This document shows, piece by piece, positions 56,600 through 64,000 of a stretch of DNA of 64,000 nt; positions within the stretch are counted from its first letter, which is position 1; the number at the start of each line of letters is the position of its first letter. This DNA comes from Acanthochlamys bracteata (lineage: Eukaryota; Streptophyta; Magnoliopsida; Pandanales; Velloziaceae). Position numbers and translations under genes: made by a program. The stretch is taken from assembly GCA_019914995.1 (NCBI GenBank), contig CM034126.1:6825001-6889000 (forward strand), given 5' to 3'. The notes under the pieces were generated by a model that saw only the letters and a list, made by a program, of their open reading frames with translations, searched no databases and had not been told where the DNA came from.

Positions 56600-57160
56600 C
56601 ATGTTCTGAATAGTGATTAGGTCGCTTTTCTTAAAGCTAAATCTATAATGTAAGACAGCATGAGACAACGTGAACAAATTAAATTAATTAATATATACAA
56701 CATAAGACATATAATGTAATATTACTAAAAATTTAAAAGTATACACAAAATCTTAGTAGATTTAAATTAATTACAAAGATTGTAGTGTTCAATCTCAAAA
56801 TATGAACGTATATAAATTTAAAAAATTGTTAAACATAAAGTTATATCTAATGAAATAAAAAGTAGATATAATGAAAATAGAAATACAACTTTGCTTTTCG
56901 AGAACATTTTTAATATGATATTATAGTTGAAAATTTGACACTTCAAAAATATTTCATTTAAGAAAAATATACATACAAAAATATTTCTCCTTATATAAAT
57001 AAATAGAGTTTTATGACGGAATATTGATTTGTAGTGTATACATGTGGAAATTTTGATTACGTAAGCCGCAACCATCTCCACCTTGTACTTTAAACCACCA
57101 TTTGAAAATATATTTGTGTTAAAAGATTAAGATACCCTCATTTCAAGCTTGCTTAACCAA
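56600..57160. other. AT-rich, no gene seen
   Basis: Only a low-complexity minus frame (56,818-57,081) rich in Ile/Phe/Lys, as expected by chance in such DNA. Confidence 0.5.
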
Positions 57161-57164
57161 TCCT

Positions 57165-57400
57165 CTTTGGGGATGTTCGGCAACATATTTTAGAAACATC
57201 AATTTTTCAATTTTTAAGTTCATATTTTTCAATAAAATTTTTATAATTTTTTATAAAATTTATTTCAAAAATTAAAAAGTATAGAAAAATTTTACGTACT
57301 AAAATTTTATTATTATTTATTTTTATTAGGTCAAAAAAATAGAGTTTATTTTTTAGAAAAGAACAAAATAATTTCTGTTTTAAAAAAGTACTTTTCAAAA
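57165..57400. mobile_element. AT-rich MITE copy
   Basis: Begins 'ggggatgttcggcaacatat' and contains 'aaaaattttacgtactaaaa' and 'taggtcaaaaaaatagagtt', the best match to the 33.8 kb copy. Confidence 0.55.
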
Positions 57401-57612
57401 TTTTTCTCTTTTGATCTTTGATTTTTATGTATAAATCCTCCTCAGTGCCTCTCTTTTTTTTTCTCATCCGATCTTCTCTTCACGGTAAATCACTCCTCCT
57501 ATTTATACAATTCTCTTAAGTCTTACAATGAATTCAATCACTTCGGTGAAACCTTAATCGTTTATATAAAAACTTTTTTCGATCGGCTTTGTTCTCATTG
57601 ACTCTAAAGCAT

Positions 57613-58330
57613 AATTGTCAGAACCAAATCAGACGCCGATTCGGAAAGTTATCCAGATCAATAGTACCAAAGCGTTAACAGCTGCGAGGAACGGAGTGCT
57701 GTATCATTGATGTTGTTTTTCAGAGCAGCAATCACAATGAAAAATAGATAACTGCCACTATGGCACCACCATCAACAACAACAATAATAATAAAAGCGAG
57801 TTGCAGGAGTACTGCCACCATTGCACCAACAACAACAATAAAAAAACTAGAATTCATAATGAATGAGGAAGCAGTTGCAGGGTTCTAAACACAAGGTCTT
57901 CATGAAATCGAACAAAAGTCATCACCGGAGATTTTGTGGGCATGACCAATTTGTTCCAATGTGGAACTAGGCGGTTTTCAACGACCGTCGTCTCTCTATG
58001 CACGCATGCATGCTTGGGAAAACGTTCCTCATCCCTTCATAATCTCTACAAAGAACTGAAGAAATTAAAACTCACGTAAGCTTCTTCGCCAGTGATGATG
58101 GCTGCTAAGGCAGCGGAGAAAGAAAGAGAGGAACGAATTCGGTTGAATTTGATCTATTTTTGAATTTTGGTTGGATTCGATTTCGCGCATCTATGCTCGT
58201 CGTCGGATAGCCAGTGAAATGATCAAACAAAAATTCTAAATTTTGCCCCGTAAGGGAAAGAACCCGGAATTGCAACAACAAGGCAAAAATCCTAAACTTT
58301 GCCCCGCAAGACAAAACTCGTAAATTGTAA
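57613..58330. other. Possible third 'gttgtcaga'-type element; unassigned content
   Basis: Starts 'aattgtcagaaccaaatcag', resembling the ends at 3,797 and 54,768. Within it 'actgccactatggcacca' and 'actgccaccattgcacca' form a local duplication with 'caacaacaat' runs (57,750-57,840). 58,235-58,320 repeats 'aaattttgccccgtaag' / 'aaactttgccccgcaag'. No protein recognised. Confidence 0.35.
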
Positions 58331-58816
58331 GTATTGTTATGTACGGTGTGTTAAGTACATTTAATGATTTTTATGTTGATTACTAGTACTTATTCTTATG
58401 AGATTGCATTTGTAGGACCTTTAGTAACCGTTTTTATCCCTTATGCAACCATATATTCCTTAGATGCTTAAGCTTCCATAGTAGTTCATTGATTGCGTAA
58501 TAGACCCAGACCAAACCTCCTACAATCAAGGTAATATTCTTTTAAAAATTGAATCTCTTACAATTATGATAAACATCATAGTTAGATAATTCTAAATATT
58601 GGAAGAAATCCTCATTACTTTAAACTTCGGAATAGTCTATCAAAGTAAGTATGATATGATAATAAGTACATAGATTATATTAATAGGTGACATTATAAAG
58701 AAATTTTTCTCAACACCAATTTTTGTCACAAATCTGTTTATATTTTTGGACAAGCTGCTAGTTCAAATCAGTTAAGATCAATAGTGATGAATGAAACATA
58801 TGAATAGAGTTTAACA

Positions 58817-58890
58817 TATTGCAGTTGACAATCACTATAGAGAACCCTCTACATGTAGAGGGATCTTTATGGCGATTGTCAACTGCAGTA
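58817..58890. repeat. Near-perfect 74 bp palindromic hairpin
   Basis: Arms of 37 bp with no loop, centred on 'ccctctacatgtagaggg' (58,845-58,862). Only five mismatched pairs, and the outer 'attgtcaactgca' blocks match perfectly. A third copy of 'gcgattgtcaa' follows at 58,924-58,934. It could be a tiny MITE or an inverted terminal duplication; several mismatches would be G:U pairs in RNA. Confidence 0.8.
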
Positions 58891-58974
58891 TTTTGAACGC
58901 TATTTAGGTACTTCATTTTACAATGCGATTGTCAATAGATGATGTAGATAAATCCAACTAAGAAAAACTCAGTG

Positions 58975-60150
58975 ATTCTATCCTAGTCTATCCCGCAAGT
59001 GCACGGTTGTCGTCTACCGTATAGCAGATAACGAGTTTGTTCCATAGAGATTGTTGTTAACTCTAATCCAATTTTTAGTAACAAAAGTTATGTTTGTGAA
59101 AGCGAATCAAAAGTGTACGAGAGCTAAGAAGAAAAAGTAACACACAGATCGAGAAAACAGATATGCAAACAACTGGAGTTTTAGAATCCACCACTAATGC
59201 CTCTAATTTAATCTTTAAATAACTATGATAATAGATTATGATGATCGTGAAGATCTTGTATCTAACACCTTGGTCCAGTTCTTAGATACGATTTCTAATT
59301 ATGACTTTAACTTTGGTCCAGTATAAAATCACCTATCGCTAGTGATATTCTAATTCCTTGTTTAGAAATTACTAACAATGCATTAGATTCTGTGAAATCA
59401 TAGATCATATAGTTACACTCACTTTGGTCCAGTAAATATTAACTACAATTGTTAATCCTGTAATTCGTAAATTATGCTCCGATTGGTCCTCGCAAGCACA
59501 ATTAATATAATAATTTAGATATCAAACTCAATGCTAATCATGCATGCGAATTTAAAATCTAAACATCCTTTCTAACAAGAATTAACAACTCACATAAAAT
59601 TCACAATCCATACATCACATAATATTTAAGAAATAAATTAAATTTATTAGGGTTTCATCCTAACTCCAGTTTAAAGAGTTTAGCCACTCATATTAATATT
59701 ACACACAATAATATTGTATGAGAAATAAAACATGAGGAAAAGAGAAGAAAGCAAATCTGAAGAATTTTTCGTCTCCAATCTGATCTTCCTTCTGTCGTTC
59801 GTCGTCTCTCTCTAGGGTTTCCATCGACTCCTTTGTTGCCTCTTCTTTGGCTCTTTGTTGCTCCTTCGATGCTTTCTTGGCTCTCCATTCACCTCTTTTT
59901 ATAGTGGAACTTCCTTCCATAAAATTAGGCAAAAGATATATTCAGGATATTCTGATTAGATTTGATGTAGATTCGTTGCTATATTTGATGCTAGATTTGA
60001 TCTTTGATTTGGTGCTAAATCTTTGATTTGGGTTTGATTGGTCAAATGCATCAATGAAGATCGCCGCTTCATATTTCCTTCCATGATTGGCTCCTTTATT
60101 TTATTCCTTCAATAATTTGTTTCTTTATTCACCTATACTTCACAAAAAAA
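58975..60150 (-). repeat. Retrotransposon LTR-like fragment
   Basis: The opening 'cccgcaagtgcacggttgtc' and the later run of 'tttggtccagt' words and 'tagggtttcatcctaac' resemble non-coding LTR or leader sequence common in large plant gypsy elements. A 'tataaaaagagg' TATA-like box on the minus strand lies near 59,893-59,904. Frames 59,688-59,932 (minus) are low-complexity and probably not coding. Confidence 0.4.
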
Positions 60151-60264
60151 ATAAAATAAATTAATTCATATTATGAATAGAATTTTAATAAAAATCTAAT
60201 ATTTATTATAACAATAAGATATAATAAATATATCACATTACACATTATCAATAGACATATGCAA

Positions 60265-60520
60265 CATTTGGTAGTATATTTGGACTCTATTTTATTTTTA
60301 TTTTTTATTTTTAATTTTTAAATAATCTTTTTATAATATTATACTGAATTTATTTAAAATTTAAAAATAAAACAATATTGTATGTCATAAGATCTTGTTA
60401 TTATTTATTTTTATTATTTTTAAGGTAAAAAAAATATAAAGTCATTTATAGAATATTGTTTAAATATACTTTAATTTAAAAAAGTTTTATTTTATAAACA
60501 CTTTCAAACGTCACTTTTAT
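60265..60520. mobile_element. AT-rich MITE copy
   Basis: Begins 'tatatttggactctatttta', has 'acaatattgtatgtcataag' and 'ttattatttatttttattat', and ends 'aaacactttcaaacg', like the 'accctcaaacg' end at 33,992. Confidence 0.55.
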
Positions 60521-61483
60521 AGAGTTTTTTCAACTTGCAATTCGTGCCACTCAAATTGAAATAATTTCATATTTGTTGTGATTCTTACAAAAACAAAGCT
60601 TTTTCAAATGCTGTCGATTACTTAACTGTCTCCAAATCATGTCTATGCAACTATTGGGACCATTATGTGTGATATGTGCGACCATTTTGTAATTTTTACG
60701 TTGAATCCATTAAGTGATTGTTTATTGATTATAAGTTGTTATTCTCATGTGTTGTCATTTATGTGAGCATGCGCAACCGACATGTGCGACCCTTTAGTGA
60801 CCATAAGTGAATGTTGTCAAATTGCGAAGCACCGGTCACTCACCAAAGAAAAAGTTAACTATATGTGCAATGTTAGGAACAAAATAGCGCTTGTATATTT
60901 ATATATCTCAAGTGAAAAAAATCAGTTTTGGGGATTTTGCAACATGCAACCCACATTCATCAATGTGCGATTGCACGATGAGAAGCACTACAATAAACTT
61001 TCTTGAAAATACAGAACAATACACATCCGCTACTTTATTTGTCGAGAATAAGCTATAGGTTATCGTGTGTTTCGGTTGGTCAAATGAGTAAGCATCTTTC
61101 ACTAGTGTGACTTGTGCCGTGTGAGGATAAGCAATGCAGAATGAAACCTTTGATCATTTTAACTTACCATTTGGTGAGTTCATTTTTAACAACTTATGAT
61201 CCATATTCAACATTAGTCATTTCAGTTAATTTTGTGTGTTTTTTATTATAAGTGAATGAAACTTGAGTTGAGAACAACAATAATACAAACATATCTCATG
61301 AGCGTGGGTCAGAACCTGTTCATAAGGCCACCCATTAACACAAACATGTACTTCTTAACTCATAAATATCAACTGCTCTAACTACCACACTTACTCAAGC
61401 TAACTATTCTATCTACAGCTTTATAGACATCAAACCATACAAACCTATCAAAGAATCTTATTTGATCCTAATTAAAGGTCAAA
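60521..61483. other. Gene-free, with scattered GTGCGACC words
   Basis: 'tgtgcgacc' at 60,675 and 60,783 and related 'gtgcgattgcacgat' at 60,966. Frames are short and unrecognised. It may be the outer part of the element represented by the duplication that follows. Confidence 0.4.
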
Positions 61484-62192
61484 GAATGGACGCACATATA
61501 AACTTATGCGGACTATGTGTGCCACTATTGTAGCTATGCGCGATTTATGCGACCACTGTGTACGAACTGTGTGTCTATTCTAAATTGTGCGACTCTAATT
61601 AATACTATTATCGTTATTATTATTCTTCTCTTCATATCAAATAAGTTTCAGGTTGTATTTTTTTTTCTCACTGTACCAAATAAGTTTTTCACTTTTCGCT
61701 ATCCTTAGTCGCTGAAAATTTTAGTAGGAGTCATAAAAAAATAATGAGATGAAAATAAAGAAAAAGAACGTTAAAAACATTTTAGCGTACCTTAAGTAGC
61801 AATCATTAATGTCGTCTGGAGTGCCGTTGATGAACTCTAAACTCGAGAGAGGACGGGATCGAGGTCGAGTTAATAGAGTTTCAGCAACATATTTTAGAAG
61901 TGGTGTCTAAATGGTTTCAAAAAAATATACAGATAATTTAGAAAATCTGCATAAAAGTATTTTGGCCTTTTGACATAAAAAAAAAAAAAGACTATAGATA
62001 TGTATTTTGAGAATTGTTTTAGAAACACAAAATGAGGATGAACGTTTCCTATTTAAACAAACACCGTATATTTGTGGACTTCAGTTAAGATCATTACTCA
62101 ATAAAAACTTGAAAGTTTATTTTGTTTTGTTTGTTTTGCTTTTGCAAGACAAGGTTGAAATGATTGAAAGTAGCATATTTTCTTCTGTATAA
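61484..62192 (+). repeat. Tandem duplication, first unit (about 709 bp)
   Basis: Runs from 'aatggacgcacatataaac' to 'tagcatattttcttctgtat'. Every landmark recurs in order in 62,199-63,165: 'tgtgcgactctaa', 'aataagtttttcacttttcg', 'tttagcgtacctt', 'ggtgtctaaatggttt' and 'gcttttgcaagacaagg'. About 95 bp (near 61,985-62,075) are absent from the second unit. Confidence 0.85.
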
Positions 62193-62198
62193 CTAATG

Positions 62199-63165
62199 GC
62201 TAAAAAATGGTCGCATATAGTCGCACATACAAACCTGTGTGGTACTATATGCGCCACTGTGCAACAAAACGAGATTTATGCGACGATTGTGTACGATTTG
62301 TGCGTCTGGTCCGAATTATGCGACTCTAACTGATACGAATATCGTTATTGTTATTCTTTCTCTTTATATCAAATAAATTTCATATTGTGTTTCTTTTTCT
62401 CAATGCCAAATAAGTTTTTTACTTTTCGCTATCCTTGCTTCCCGAAAATTTTATTATGAGCCATAAAAAAAATAGTAAGATGAAAATAAAAAAGAAGAAC
62501 GTTAAGACATTTTAACGTACCTCGTGTAGCCATCATTAGTGTCGGTTGGAGACTCGTCGATGAACTAAGCTCAAGAGTGGACGGAATTGAGGTCAAGTTA
62601 ATATAGTTTCATTATAAAAATTTTAAAAGCGGTGTCTAAATGGTTTGAGAAAAAAATGCAAACAATTTTAGAAAATCTGAATGAAAGTATTTTGATCTTT
62701 TGACAAAACAAATTGACTTCAATTAAGATCATTACTCGCTTAATAAAAACTTAAAGCGTTATTTGCATCCTTTCAAAAATTATTTTTGGGTATCTCTATG
62801 CAAATCGCTTCTACAATATGACAAGTCATTGAGTTTTTGCACAAAGCAAGAATGAAAAAACTCTCTCTTAGATTTTAAAGAATATTTCTAATTTAATATA
62901 ATGAGTTGACAATATTTTAAAATACCACTTTATTTATATAACTATCGAAAACTATCAAGAAACTACCAAATAAATTTTAACCACTAATTCAAAAACTTTT
63001 TTCAAAAATAAAATAACTATCAATAATTAATTATCAAATTATTATTTATTTATTTGTATTTAAATAATTTCTAAAAAAAATTTGGAAGTCTGTTTTGTTT
63101 TTTTATATGTTGCTTTTGCAAGACGAGGTTGACATGATTGCTAGTAGCATTTTGCGTTCTGTATA
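62199..63165 (+). repeat. Tandem duplication, second unit, with insertion
   Basis: Second copy, interrupted by about 320 bp at 62,763-63,085 (AT-rich, no coding capacity, not present in the first unit) and then resuming with 'gtctgttttgttttttta' and 'gcttttgcaagacgagg'. Confidence 0.85.
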
Positions 63166-63800
63166 ATATCTTTGTTCTAATTTTGTTATGCAATTTCAAA
63201 AGTTAAAACGCATTTTCTTCTGGAACATGACACATGTACGATAATGCAAAACTATCTTCATTGCGGGTAGGTGACAAACTTTCTAACTTCAAATTAGATA
63301 TATATGCTCCTCTGTAATTATTTTTGTTTTATTTTTTTCTAAAAAGGAATTTGGTCAAACAAGAATCAAAACTTTCCTCTCCAAGCTTAACTCACATGAC
63401 CCATGTATCGGACTGCTCTGAACGCCACAACCACGATCATCTGCCCAGCTACCACATTCCGTTTACAAATATCTTTATAAATAAATTATAATAATATCAA
63501 GCAAGACTAAACAGGAGAAAAAAAAAAAATTATGACAAATCAAAACAACAGAGATTCCATCATCTGACTCACACATTCATAACTCAATCATATGAATGCA
63601 GAGAAATAATTATTGAATAACTCCTATAACAGCCATTAGTAGCTGACGTCATCTAACTGTTTTGGATTTCGTTCCTTCAGTCAATAAAAAAAAGGCACTT
63701 CGTTGACCGCCTCGCAACGACCGAGGTTCGGCTAATGTGGTCGGTTGGATAACCGTTAACTACCATGTTAGGGCATTTATGTTTTCCTTTATGATTCATG
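63166..63800. other. No recognisable gene
   Basis: Ordinary AT-rich sequence. 63,690-63,760 is GC-richer ('accgcctcgcaacgaccgag') without an open frame. Confidence 0.5.
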
Positions 63801-63805
63801 TTCAG

Positions 63806-63950
63806 AAGAAGAATGGCATGTGGTGTATTATACGTGCTTACCGATATCTTCGTATTCTATATATGTAAAATCGAGAAATGCATCCAGAATATTTACTAAA
63901 CTTTGAGTATTCTTTGTCAATTTAGTAAGCTATCCATGCAGTCAAATTGA
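63806..63950 (+). pseudogene. Possible gypsy reverse transcriptase scrap
   Basis: The plus frame reads 'KKNGMWCIIRAYRYLRILYM', reminiscent of the 'KKDGTWRMCVDYRALNKVT' entry motif of gypsy RT, then a stop. Nothing else of the element is visible before the window ends. Confidence 0.3.
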
Positions 63951-64000
63951 ATGTGTCACTGACGGAATTCAATTTCAATTCACTTCGTCTTACTGAGTTA

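Noticed and set aside
59688-59932. Two overlapping minus frames, Glu/Arg-rich
   Set aside because: Low complexity, next to a TATA-like LTR feature, and no homologue recognised.
1-64000. CRISPR arrays, bacterial operons, organelle insertions, tRNA genes
   Set aside because: No regularly spaced repeats, no cloverleaf with A and B boxes, and no rRNA or plastid gene motifs were seen.

Overview
The window is nuclear DNA of a flowering plant. It is AT-rich and intron-bearing, carries plant families (YUCCA, AT-hook AHL, UDP-glycosyltransferase, DUF547, pollen receptor-like kinase), and is filled with nested plant transposons. I cannot place the species. No bacterial operons, tRNA, rRNA or CRISPR array were seen. 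Only one host gene looks intact: a three-exon YUCCA flavin monooxygenase (auxin synthesis) on the minus strand at 39,794-41,395. Almost everything else is mobile DNA or relics of it.

Layout. 1-8 kb: a decayed Ty3/gypsy element (minus), split in its RNase H domain by about 2.5 kb of younger insertions. 9-16 kb: a decayed Ty1/copia element (plus), split by an LTR element on the minus strand whose LTR family recurs at 17.8 kb. 18-20.3 kb: relics of an unidentified host gene. 22-31.7 kb: a Ty1/copia element (minus) with very short LTRs, interrupted at 25,372-29,513 by a structurally complete Ty3/gypsy element (two 527 bp LTRs, 5 bp target duplication AGTTG, PBS, PPT) that has lost its reverse transcriptase domain. 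32.4-33.5 kb: another unidentified gene relic.

34.9-39.0 kb: the most unusual object, a Pack-MULE-like element with about 490 bp terminal inverted repeats. It carries pieces of three unrelated host genes: an AHL DNA-binding protein, a UDP-glycosyltransferase lying antisense inside the AHL, and a DUF547 protein. It sits inside an AT-rich MITE copy and ends about 0.8 kb past the YUCCA stop codon. 41.6-47.8 kb is mostly empty apart from a CCCH zinc-finger relic.

47.8-53.3 kb: a nearly complete autonomous PIF/Harbinger transposon. Its three-exon DDE transposase is open throughout, and its Myb/SANT-like partner gene has a single visible frameshift. 54.8-56.1 kb: a second gene-capturing element with a pollen-receptor-kinase fragment. 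57-64 kb: short elements, a near-perfect hairpin, a retrotransposon-LTR-like piece, and a tandem duplication rich in GCGAC motifs. AT-rich MITEs of one loose family occur about ten times from 31 to 60 kb. Retrotransposon, transposase and captured-gene calls rest on domain motifs read by eye; no database search was possible.
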